From Eutrophocola sp964629325 (GTDB lineage: Bacteria; Pseudomonadota; Gammaproteobacteria; Pseudomonadales; Pseudohongiellaceae), in assembly GCA_964629325.1 (NCBI GenBank), contig CAZVSC010000001.1, positions 1 to 64,000 of the forward strand: DNA of 64,000 nt, given 5' to 3'. The position numbers and the translations under genes are program-made. This document shows positions 56,214-64,000 of this stretch, piece by piece. The notes under the pieces were generated by a model that did no database searches, was not told the origin of the DNA, and saw only the letters and a program-made list of their open reading frames with translations. Positions within the stretch are counted from its first letter, which is position 1, and each line of letters opens with the position of its first letter.

Positions 56214-57029
56214 ATGAGCAGGATTTCAGGGTGTTTCGAGCAACTGAAGGCAAACGGGCGCAAGGCGCTCATTCCCTACCTGACCGCCGGTGATCCGGAT
56301 ACCGGGACGACGCTGGCACTCATGCATGCACTCGTGGCCAATGGCGCCGATATCATCGAACTGGGTTACCCCTTCACTGATCCCACCTCCGACGGTCCCG
56401 TCATCCAGCGGGCAGTCGAGCGCGCTCTGAAAAACCATACCAGTCTTCGCGATACGCTCGAGATCGTCAGGGCGTTCAGGACAACCAATTCCGATACTCC
56501 GGTGGTGCTGATGGGTTACCTCAATCCCGTCGAATGCATGGGTTACCAGGCCTTCACCGATGCCGCTGTCGCCGCAGGCGTGGATGGCGTATTGATAGTC
56601 GACATGCCGCCTGAAGAGTCCCATGATCTCAAGGTCTTGCTTGATCAAACCAGCCTCGACAGCATCTTCCTCGTGGCGCCCACGACCTCCGATGTGCGTG
56701 CCAGGCGCATATGCGAACAGAGCAAAGGCTATGTTTACTATGTATCACTCAAGGGCGTTACGGGTGCCGGCAATCTGGATATCGCATCGGTGCAGGAGAA
56801 CCTCGCCCGAGTCAGGGCCAGCACCGACCTGCCGGTGGGCGTCGGTTTCGGCATCAAGGATGCCGGCAGTGCCCGCCAGATCGCTGGCATCGCCGATGCG
56901 GTCGTCGTTGGCAGTGCACTGGTTAGCCTGATCGCGGGGCTCGAACCGGGCAAGACCTGGGAGCAGGAAGCGTTACAATCCCGTATTGGCCTGATACGGG
57001 AAATGCGCGAGGCCATGGATGCCGTCTGA
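56214..57029 (+). CDS. trpA: Tryptophan synthase alpha subunit
   Basis: The 271-residue TIM barrel cleaves indoleglycerol phosphate and channels indole to TrpB. IIELGYPFTDPTSDGPVIQ contains the catalytic Glu and Asp; Tyr replaces the more common Val or Ile after the Gly. GVTGAGNLD is the phosphate-binding region. It precedes accD by 47 bases, a frequent gammaproteobacterial arrangement. Confidence 0.97.
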   Translation: MSRISGCFEQLKANGRKALIPYLTAGDPDTGTTLALMHALVANGADIIELGYPFTDPTSDGPVIQRAVERALKNHTSLRDTLEIVRAFRTTNSDTPVVLMGYLNPVECMGYQAFTDAAVAAGVDGVLIVDMPPEESHDLKVLLDQTSLDSIFLVAPTTSDVRARRICEQSKGYVYYVSLKGVTGAGNLDIASVQENLARVRASTDLPVGVGFGIKDAGSARQIAGIADAVVVGSALVSLIAGLEPGKTWEQEALQSRIGLIREMREAMDAV

Positions 57030-57076
57030 CGGCAGGGCGCTAATTGGCAATGAATAACGGATAAGCGGCGGGAAAC

Positions 57077-57964
57077 ATGAGCTGGATAACCAAGATTCTG
57101 CCTTCTGTGGGCCGCAAGGGTGACAGCGGCCGCAGTCGCAGCATCCCCGAGGGGCTGTGGAAGAAATGCCCGCGCTGCGAGGCGGTGCTGTACCGGGACA
57201 ATCTCGAGGAGAATCTCGACGTCTGCCCCAAGTGCGATCATCACATGCGCATTTCCGCCAGGCGCCGCCTTGACATGTTCCTGGACAAGGAGGGCAGGGA
57301 GGAACTGGGCAAGGATATCCTTCCGAACGACGTTCTCAAGTTTCGTGACCTGAAAAAGTACAAGGATCGGTTGTCTGCTGCCACCAAGGCCACCGGTGAA
57401 AACGATGCCCTGGTCGTCATGAAAGGCAAGGTGAAAGGCCAGAGGGTGGTGGTTGCCGCATTCGAATTCGGTTTTATTGGTGGTTCCATGGGCGCAGTGG
57501 TCGGTGAAAAGTTCACCCTCGCTGTCAACCGCTGCCTGTCGGAAGACCTGCCGCTCGTATGCTTCGCCACCAGTGGTGGTGCGCGCATGCAGGAAGCGCT
57601 GATCTCCCTGATGCAGATGGCGAAAACCTCGGCAGCATTGGAAAAAATGAAACAACGAGGCCTGCTGTACATCTCCGTGCTGGTCGACCCGGTATACGGC
57701 GGCGTCTCTGCCAGTCTCGCCATGCTTGGTGACGTCAATATCGCCGAACCCAATGCCTTCATCGGTTTCGCCGGGCAGGATGTGATTCGCCAGACCGTGC
57801 GCGAGAAGCTGCCCGAAGGTTTCCAGCGCAGCGAATTCCTGCTGGCACACGGTGCAATCGACATGATCGTACATCGCAAGGCCATTCGTGATCGAATCGG
57901 CGCACTCATCGGTAAATTCATGCATCGTTTCTCCGATCGGCCCGACCAGCAGGAGCTGGTCTGA
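57077..57964 (+). CDS. accD: Acetyl-CoA carboxylase carboxyltransferase beta subunit
   Basis: The 295-residue subunit transfers carboxyl from biotin to acetyl-CoA in fatty-acid synthesis, with AccA. The N-terminal zinc ribbon is CPRCEAVLY...CPKCDHHMRI (about residues 30-55), followed by the crotonase-fold domain (FATSGGARMQEALISLMQMA). Length and start are standard. Confidence 0.97.
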   Translation: MSWITKILPSVGRKGDSGRSRSIPEGLWKKCPRCEAVLYRDNLEENLDVCPKCDHHMRISARRRLDMFLDKEGREELGKDILPNDVLKFRDLKKYKDRLSAATKATGENDALVVMKGKVKGQRVVVAAFEFGFIGGSMGAVVGEKFTLAVNRCLSEDLPLVCFATSGGARMQEALISLMQMAKTSAALEKMKQRGLLYISVLVDPVYGGVSASLAMLGDVNIAEPNAFIGFAGQDVIRQTVREKLPEGFQRSEFLLAHGAIDMIVHRKAIRDRIGALIGKFMHRFSDRPDQQELV

Positions 57965-58007
57965 AACAATCACGCCAGGTTGTGTGCAGCGTCCGGAGAA
58001 GCGGTGA

Positions 58008-59276
58008 ATGAACCTTCCGCAATGGCTTGAATACCTCGAACGCCTGCATCCCAGCACCATAGAACTGGGGCTCGAGCGCATCAACAGGGTGGCGAGCAAG
58101 CTCCCTATCGATTTTTCCGGCATCCAGGTCATTACCGTGGGCGGCACCAACGGCAAGGGTTCGACGGTGACCATGCTGTCCGCCATCCTGGAAGCTGCCG
58201 GTATGCGTACCGCCTGCTATACCTCGCCGCACATCCTGCGTTACAACGAACGGGTTCGCCTTGGTGACCGCTATGCCACGGATGCTGAACTGTGCGAGTC
58301 TTTTGCCAAGGTCGAGGCTGAGCGTGGCGACATCCGTCTCACCTATTTCGAGTTCGGCACGCTGGCTGCCCTGCAGCTCTTCTCCGATTACGCACCGGAT
58401 GTCGCCATTCTTGAAGTCGGCCTGGGTGGTCGTCTCGATGCTGTCAACATTCTTGACCCGGATATTGCCATCGTTACCAACGTGGATCTCGATCACATGG
58501 ACTGGCTGGGAGATACCCGGGAAGCTATCGGCTTCGAGAAGGCCGGCATCTATCGTGCCGGCAAGCCTGCTCTGTACGGTGAAAAGGATATGCCGGCCAG
58601 TGTGCTCGATCGCGTGAACGAAATCGGCGCAACCCTGTATGCCAACGGCAGGCAGTATGAGGCGGCAGAAAACGGTGACGGGACCTGGCAATGGCAGGGC
58701 AAGGACAGTGCTGGTAACGCGGTCACTTATCCGGCCTTGCCACTCAATGACTATCCCCTTGATAACCGCGCGGTCGCCGTTCAGGCCATTACGCTGCTGG
58801 CGCCACAGGTCACGCCCGCCCAGATCGCCCATGGCCTCACGCATGCCATACTGCCCGGACGCTTCCAGGTGTTCGACCGGGGCTATCCGTTGATTCTGGA
58901 TGTAGGGCACAATCCCCATGCCGCCAGGCGGGTTGCACAGCAGGTTTCTGACCGTTTTCCCGGCCGCCAGGTGGTCCTGGTCACGGCGATGCTGGCGGAC
59001 AAGGACTACCGTGCCGTGATGTCCGTATACCGGGCCCTGCATCCGCGATGGTATGTGGCCGGAATACAGGAAGAACGGGGCCTGCAGGGAAAAATGCTAT
59101 ATAATTATCTGTCTGAATCAGGGGAGACCGACGTGCATTGCTACACGACGGTTGCCGAGGCATTCGAAGCCGCCGAAAAGGCCTGCAGGGCTCTGGCGGT
59201 GGACGCGGACAATGCCCCGGTCCTCCTGGTCACGGGTTCATTTTTTACCGTCGCCGCGGTAATGGAGTTGGTTTGA
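58008..59276 (+). CDS. folC: Folylpolyglutamate/dihydrofolate synthase
   Basis: The 422-residue Mur-ligase-like enzyme adds glutamate to dihydropteroate and folates. The P-loop is GGTNGKGSTVTML (about residue 47), with YTSPHILRYNERV and FEFGTLAALQLF following and a C-terminal ligase domain with LDVGHNPHAA. Its stop overlaps the TTG start of the SPOR gene. Confidence 0.96.
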   Translation: MNLPQWLEYLERLHPSTIELGLERINRVASKLPIDFSGIQVITVGGTNGKGSTVTMLSAILEAAGMRTACYTSPHILRYNERVRLGDRYATDAELCESFAKVEAERGDIRLTYFEFGTLAALQLFSDYAPDVAILEVGLGGRLDAVNILDPDIAIVTNVDLDHMDWLGDTREAIGFEKAGIYRAGKPALYGEKDMPASVLDRVNEIGATLYANGRQYEAAENGDGTWQWQGKDSAGNAVTYPALPLNDYPLDNRAVAVQAITLLAPQVTPAQIAHGLTHAILPGRFQVFDRGYPLILDVGHNPHAARRVAQQVSDRFPGRQVVLVTAMLADKDYRAVMSVYRALHPRWYVAGIQEERGLQGKMLYNYLSESGETDVHCYTTVAEAFEAAEKACRALAVDADNAPVLLVTGSFFTVAAVMELV

Positions 59277-59833
59277 AATCAGCGATGAAACAACGGCTGG
59301 TCGGCACGATCGTCATCGGCTCCCTTGCCATCATTTTCATCCCCATCCTGCTTGATGGAGAAGGCGTTTCCACCCCCGCGCTGACCACCAGCATACCAGA
59401 GCCTCCGCCCATGCCGGTCGTACCCGATATTGTGCCGGAACGTCCTGAAATAACTGCCGACACCACCAGCACCGCGCCTGAACCGGAGACGATCATCGCC
59501 GATAGCAGCACTGAACCGGAGGTTGCGGAGTCTGCACCGCCGCCGGCACCCGAGCGTCCACAGCTGACCAGTGCCGGGGTACCTGCCACCTGGGCAGTGC
59601 GCCTGGGGTCATTCGGCGAGGCGGCCAATGCCGAGGCCCTGGTGGAACGCCTGCAATCGAGCGGTCACAAGGGTTTCAGCCGGCCCCTGCAAACCAGTCG
59701 CGGGCCCTTGACTGGGGTCTACGTAGGCCCCGTGCTGACAGAAACCGAGGCGGCCACCCTGCAACAGGAGCTGGCCCGGTCCTTCCAGCTGGAGGGCGTC
59801 GTGGTCCAGTTCAGCATCGAAGAATTGCAGTAG
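59273..59833 (+). CDS. dedD: DedD-like SPOR-domain cell-division protein
   Basis: The 186-residue single-pass protein has a membrane helix (LVGTIVIGSLAIIFIPILL), a Pro/Glu-rich linker and a C-terminal SPOR domain (about 107-186). SPOR domains bind septal peptidoglycan lacking stem peptides. I favour the TTG at 59273: GGAG lies at 59264-59267 and the start overlaps the folC stop, giving MKSAMKQRLVG like relatives. The ATG at 59285 has no ribosome site. The position between folC and cvpA is conserved. Confidence 0.9.
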   Translation: MKSAMKQRLVGTIVIGSLAIIFIPILLDGEGVSTPALTTSIPEPPPMPVVPDIVPERPEITADTTSTAPEPETIIADSSTEPEVAESAPPPAPERPQLTSAGVPATWAVRLGSFGEAANAEALVERLQSSGHKGFSRPLQTSRGPLTGVYVGPVLTETEAATLQQELARSFQLEGVVVQFSIEELQ

Positions 59834-59845
59834 CAGGCTCGCCAC

Positions 59846-60346
59846 TTGGCCCTCATCGACATCATCATCCTGGTCATCATCGGCATCTCGTCCCTGATCG
59901 GTGTCTTCAGGGGGCTGGTAAAGGAAGCACTGTCACTGGCAAGCTGGTTTGCCGCCATCGTTGCAGGCACCTTATTTAGCGCGCAACTTGCTGATTTAAT
60001 GGTGAATTTGATTAATAATGCGAGCTTGCGCAGAATCGCTGCATTCGCCATCCTGTTTATCGTTGTCATATTCGCCGGAACCATTCTCAGCAACCTGGTT
60101 TCAAAACTGACACAGGCGGCGGGGCTCAAGGGAGCAGACAGGACACTGGGCGCCCTGTTTGGCATACTACGCGGGCTCATCATTGTGCTGGTAATCGTGC
60201 TGGTCGGCAGCCAGTTCGCTCTTTCCAGGAACTGGTTCAGCGATTCATTCCTGGTGCCCTATGCGCTGGCCATGATCGAATACCTCCAGGGGTTTTTCGG
60301 GATCGGCCAGCCGGCAGCGGATACTGCCGGGAGCGTGCCGGCCTGA
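59846..60346 (+). CDS. cvpA: CvpA family membrane protein
   Basis: The 166-residue protein has four hydrophobic helices and the family signature GVFRGLVKEALSLASWFAA. CvpA is needed for colicin V production in E. coli and for envelope homeostasis; its biochemical role is unclear. The start is TTG at 59846. A short AT-rich patch lies near 59991-60020. It precedes purF, as in E. coli. Confidence 0.93.
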   Translation: MALIDIIILVIIGISSLIGVFRGLVKEALSLASWFAAIVAGTLFSAQLADLMVNLINNASLRRIAAFAILFIVVIFAGTILSNLVSKLTQAAGLKGADRTLGALFGILRGLIIVLVIVLVGSQFALSRNWFSDSFLVPYALAMIEYLQGFFGIGQPAADTAGSVPA

Positions 60347-60449
60347 GTGCCTGGCAGCAGCTTCCCGGCTTTTTGTTAACGACGCGGGTTGACGACTCAT
60401 ATCAACGACGTTGGTTAACGGCATTAGTACACAAACACAGGGTTAAGGC

Positions 60450-61988
60450 ATGTGCGGCATTATTGGCATAGTGGGTAAATCCAACGTTAACCTGGCGCTT
60501 TATGACGGCCTGACCGTCCTGCAGCACCGGGGCCAGGATGCCGCAGGCATCGTGACGAGCGACAAGGGCAAACTCAACCTGCGCAAGGACAACGGCCTGG
60601 TGCGCGACGTGTTCAGGACGAGTCACATGCGCAGCCTGACGGGCAACATGGGAATAGGGCATGTACGCTATCCCACGGCCGGCAGCAGCGGCCCGGCGCA
60701 GGCCCAACCTCTCTATGTCAACTCCCCGTACGGGATCAGCCTCGCCCACAACGGCAACCTCACCAACTCCGAAGAACTCAGTGAAGACATTTTCCGCGAC
60801 GACCTGAGGCACCTGAACACCGATTCCGATTCAGAGGTCCTGCTGAACGTGTTTGCCCATGAACTACAGGTGCTGAACAAGATCAAGCCCACCGCAGATG
60901 ATGTATTCACCGCCGTGGAAGGGGTGCACCGCCGCTGCCGCGGCGCCTATGCGGCAATCGCCATGCTCGTCGGCTACGGTATCGTCGGTTTTCGGGACAA
61001 GTACGGCATTCGCCCGCTGGTCTTCGGAAAGAAGCGTACACGCAAGGGCGATGAATACATGATCGCCTCAGAGAGCGTGGCACTCGATTCCCAGGGCTTC
61101 AAGCTCATCAGGGACGTCGCGCCGGGTGAAGCGGTGTATATCGACCATCAAGGCAATATCGAAACGCGGATCTGCACGGATGACAGCAAGCTCACTCCGT
61201 GTATTTTCGAACATGTGTATTTCGCACGGCCGGACTCCATGATCGATGGCATATCCGTTTACAAGTCACGCCTGCGCATGGGCGAGAAACTGGCACAGAA
61301 AATACTCAGGGAACGTCCTGACCACGATATCGATGTTGTGATTCCCATCCCGGACACATCGCGCACCGCAGCGGTAGAATTGGCGAATTCACTGGGTGTG
61401 AAATACCGGGAAGGCTTCGTGAAGAACCGCTACATCGGCCGTACGTTCATCATGCCGGGCCAGAGCCAGCGCAAGAAGTCGGTAAAGCAGAAGCTCAATG
61501 CCACGCCGCTGGAATTCCAGGACAAAAATGTTCTCCTGGTCGACGACTCCATTGTCAGGGGAACGACCTGCAAGCAGATTATCGAAATGGCGCGTGACGC
61601 CGGCGCCAAGAAAGTTTATTTCTGCTCGGCGGCTCCACCCGTGCGTTTTCCGAACGTTTACGGCATCGACATGCCGGCAGTCAGCGAACTGATCGCCCAC
61701 GGCAAGACCGTGGAAGAAGTGCAGAAGGCCATCGGTGCCGACTGGCTGGTCTTCCAGGATCTCGAAGACCTGATTGCCTCGTGCGCAGAAGGCAGCATTA
61801 TCCCCATGGATTTCGAATGCTCCGTCTTTAACGGTGATTACGTCACCAGTGACGTCAGTGAAGCCTACCTGTCCAAGCTGGAGGAAAAACGTAACGATGC
61901 GGCAAAGCGCAAGCGTGTCTCTTCAAACTCAGGCGCCACCGACAATACCGAGGATGAAGACATCCTGGAACTGCACAATGCCGGTTGA
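60450..61988 (+). CDS. purF: Amidophosphoribosyltransferase
   Basis: The 512-residue enzyme catalyses the first committed step of purine synthesis. Cys2 of MCGIIGIVGK becomes the N-terminal glutaminase nucleophile after Met removal. The C-terminal PRPP-binding motif is VLLVDDSIVRGTT (about residues 362-374). Length is normal, and GGTTAAGGC precedes the start. Confidence 0.97.
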   Translation: MCGIIGIVGKSNVNLALYDGLTVLQHRGQDAAGIVTSDKGKLNLRKDNGLVRDVFRTSHMRSLTGNMGIGHVRYPTAGSSGPAQAQPLYVNSPYGISLAHNGNLTNSEELSEDIFRDDLRHLNTDSDSEVLLNVFAHELQVLNKIKPTADDVFTAVEGVHRRCRGAYAAIAMLVGYGIVGFRDKYGIRPLVFGKKRTRKGDEYMIASESVALDSQGFKLIRDVAPGEAVYIDHQGNIETRICTDDSKLTPCIFEHVYFARPDSMIDGISVYKSRLRMGEKLAQKILRERPDHDIDVVIPIPDTSRTAAVELANSLGVKYREGFVKNRYIGRTFIMPGQSQRKKSVKQKLNATPLEFQDKNVLLVDDSIVRGTTCKQIIEMARDAGAKKVYFCSAAPPVRFPNVYGIDMPAVSELIAHGKTVEEVQKAIGADWLVFQDLEDLIASCAEGSIIPMDFECSVFNGDYVTSDVSEAYLSKLEEKRNDAAKRKRVSSNSGATDNTEDEDILELHNAG

Positions 61989-62027
61989 CCGCTGAAGCAG
62001 GTTGCCGAAAATGCATGGAACCAACGC

Positions 62028-63010
62028 ATGGAACAAGTGATTAACAACGACGAAATACTCGAAAGCAGCGACACTGAACCCGTCCGCATACAGGACAAGA
62101 TCGAGGAAGCGGTCAGTGAAATCGGCACAGTGGTGCTGGGCAAGGAAAAGCAGATACGCCTGTCCCTGTGCTGCCTGTTCGCCGGCGGGCACCTGTTGAT
62201 GGAAGACAAGCCGGGCATGGGCAAGACGACCCTGTCCCAGGCGCTGGCAAAAGTGTTCGGCCTGGGGTATTCCCGCATCCAGTTTACCAGCGACCTTCTG
62301 CCGGCCGACATCCTGGGTGTCACTATCTACGACCAGAGTACCGGCCAATTCTCGTTTCACAAGGGGCCCATTTTCTCCAATCTGGTGCTGGCAGATGAAA
62401 TCAATCGCACCACGCCCAAAACCCAGAGTGCCCTGCTTGAAGCCATGGAGGAAGGACAGGTGTCCATCGATAACAACACCATGGTCCTGCCCAAGCCGTT
62501 TCCGTCATTGCCACCCAGAATCCTATCAGTTTCGCCGGCACCTATCCCTTGCCCGAGTCCCAGCTCGACCGTTTCCTGATGCGCCTGCAAATTGGATATC
62601 CTGACCCGGTCGCCGAAAGGCAATTGCTCAACAACCGCGACCAGCGTGAAAACATCGCGCACATGAAGCAGGCGCTGACGCCTGCAGACGTGAACCATAT
62701 CAGTGAGCGGATTCCCGAAGTGCATGCCACGGACACCCTCCTGGATTATGTGCAGCGTATCGTCGCCTACACCCGCCAGGACAACCTGTTCTCGTTTGGC
62801 CTGTCACCCCGTGGCGCGATGGCGCTCATCCGCAGTGCGCGCACCTGGGCGCTAATGCATGACCGCATGCATGTCATTCCGGAAGATGTACAAATGGTGC
62901 TGCCTGCCGTGGTCGACCATCGTCTGCGCTCCATTTCCGACACTTCCGGCCGCAGCGGGGAATCCTATTCCCAGCGGCTGCTTAACGAGGTGGATATTTT
63001 TTCCACCTGA
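62028..63010 (+). pseudogene. moxR: MoxR-family AAA+ ATPase, interrupted by a frameshift
   Basis: The gene is split between two frames. The first (62028-62503) has a Walker A-like DKPGMGKTTLSQAL (about residue 60), Walker B LVLADEINR and MEEGQVSIDN. From 62504 the sequence continues one frame over with VIATQNPISFAGTYPLPES, then LDRFLMRLQIG and the C-terminal lid to 63010. Loss of one base near 62501-62503 (TTTCCGTC) explains the break. Restored, it would be an ordinary 328-residue MoxR chaperone-like ATPase beside DUF58. A sequencing error is the most likely cause. Confidence 0.9.
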
Positions 63011-63040
63011 CTTTGAAATGACCACGCCCGGTATTTATTC

Positions 63041-64000
63041 ATGACTACAGGGGTGCAGCAAATTCCGGCCGCAGGCCTGCGCCAGCTTCTCGTTAACCGC
63101 TGGCACAACAATTTCCACCGCTGGGTCAGGCGCCGCATCCCGCCCGCCAAACATGTCATTCTCACCCAGCGCAACATCTTCATCATTCCCAACAAGCAGG
63201 GCCTCGGTTTCCTTAGCGTGCTGGCACTGATGTTCGTCGGTGCGATCAATTACGAGGCGAGCCTGGCTTTCGCCCTCGTGTTCTGGCTGCTGGGATTGTT
63301 CATCCTGTCGATTTTCTACACTTTCCGGAACCTGTCCGGGCTGCACGTGTCCGCCGTGGCGGGAGGATCCGTGTTTGCCGGTGAGCATGCCGAGATCACT
63401 GTCATACTGGCCCGGTATGGCACGCGCATCCACGAAGCCGTCAGCCTGAAATTTCCCGGTTCCCGGGAAGCGGTGGCAAACCTCATCGACAATACCGAGG
63501 AGCGCACCGGACTGTATATTGTGGCGGACAAGCGCGGCTGGTTTTCACCCGGTCGCCTGACCATCGGCACCATATTCCCGTTTGGCATTTGCCGCGCCTG
63601 GTCCCTGGTGGATCTCGACCTTCGCTGCCTGGTTTATCCCAAGCCGGTGCCCTGCGACCTGGACTGGCTGTCCTCGCAGCAGCAGCACAGCGGGCATACC
63701 AACATCACCCGCGGCAGCGACGACTTCCATGCCTTGCGCAACTACCAGCAGGGCGATTCACTGCGTCACGTCGCCTGGAAGATCGCGGCTCGCGGCAGGG
63801 GTATGTATACCAAGGAATATTCCTCCAATGTCGATGACAAGATCTGGTTGAAGTGGGACATGTTCCCGGACATGGATATCGAGGAACGACTGTCACGGCT
63901 GAGTTACTGCGTCCTGCAACTCGATGCTGCGGGCCTGGATTACGGTATCGAGCTGCCCGGCGTGCGCATCCCGCCTGCCAAGGGCAATGAACATTATTCC
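63041..64000 (+). CDS. DUF58 protein, partial at the window end
   Basis: An uninterrupted frame from ATG 63041 runs to the window edge (320 codons). It has two adjacent transmembrane helices (about 55-100) and the DUF58 hallmark GSDDFHALRNYQQGDSLRHV, followed by AWK, at about residue 225. DUF58 proteins are regularly encoded after moxR and before a transglutaminase-like gene, and the pair is thought to work in envelope protein maturation. The C-terminus lies outside the window. Confidence 0.9.
   Translation, partial: MTTGVQQIPAAGLRQLLVNRWHNNFHRWVRRRIPPAKHVILTQRNIFIIPNKQGLGFLSVLALMFVGAINYEASLAFALVFWLLGLFILSIFYTFRNLSGLHVSAVAGGSVFAGEHAEITVILARYGTRIHEAVSLKFPGSREAVANLIDNTEERTGLYIVADKRGWFSPGRLTIGTIFPFGICRAWSLVDLDLRCLVYPKPVPCDLDWLSSQQQHSGHTNITRGSDDFHALRNYQQGDSLRHVAWKIAARGRGMYTKEYSSNVDDKIWLKWDMFPDMDIEERLSRLSYCVLQLDAAGLDYGIELPGVRIPPAKGNEHYS

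Noticed and set aside
56738..58186. 482-residue minus-strand frame opposite trpA, accD and folC
   Set aside because: It spans three certain genes and shows no motif.
1..64000. CRISPR arrays, tRNA or rRNA genes, integrases and complete insertion sequences
   Set aside because: None was seen on either strand on reading through the window; a tRNA scan would be the decisive check for small RNA genes.

Overview
The window looks like ordinary chromosome from a free-living, aerobic gammaproteobacterium, probably marine. The gene order matches that group: gltA divergent from sdhCDAB-sucAB-lpd-sucCD; gpsA-DUF4389-sixA; prmB-aroC; and leuCD-asd-fimV-truA-trpFBA-accD-folC-dedD-cvpA-purF. Genes are GC-rich and tightly packed, several start at TTG or GTG, and clear rho-independent terminators separate the transcription units. 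The genus cannot be fixed from the sequence alone. A 100-base run of N inside fimV shows that this is a draft scaffold. I see no tRNA, rRNA, CRISPR array, prophage, integron or intact insertion sequence.

Layout. 1-4290: three exported DUF6152-type proteins or partners, an acidic exported protein, and a short transposase-associated-looking motif at the left edge. 4491-5742: a small membrane protein and two tandem cold-shock genes, each with its own terminator. 5767-18677: the TCA-cycle cluster (citrate synthase, succinate dehydrogenase, 2-oxoglutarate dehydrogenase E1/E2/E3, succinyl-CoA synthetase). A long imperfect inverted repeat separates sdhA from sdhB. 19096-24279: a six-gene TonB2-type energy-transduction operon (DUF3450, coiled-coil ExbB/TtpC-like, ExbB, ExbD, TonB, TPR protein). 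24428-36998: htpG, an exported methyltransferase-like protein, an amidase lipoprotein, monomeric isocitrate dehydrogenase, argS, an M1 aminopeptidase and an MFS transporter. 37108-41749: exported SMP-30-like, lectin-like and VOC proteins, an alpha/beta hydrolase and cysE. 41920-46421: gpsA, DUF4389, sixA, a hydrolase, folE and prmB. 46558-61988: aromatic, leucine, aspartate-family and tryptophan biosynthesis genes together with fimV, truA, accD, folC, dedD, cvpA and purF. 62028-64000: a frameshifted moxR followed by a DUF58 gene that runs off the window.

The genes fit together as central carbon flux (gltA to sucD, with icd supplying the step missing from the cluster), amino-acid synthesis from that flux, and an envelope programme (TonB2, FimV, DedD, CvpA and many exported enzymes). 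No wholly new system is evident. The most interesting points are a fusion/fission relationship among the DUF6152 proteins, whose predicted mature N-termini begin with histidine; the sdhA-sdhB inverted repeat; a terminator-like hairpin embedded in the amidase signal sequence; the absence of leuB from an otherwise conserved leu-asd block; and the moxR frameshift and fimV gap, which are most simply sequencing or assembly defects.
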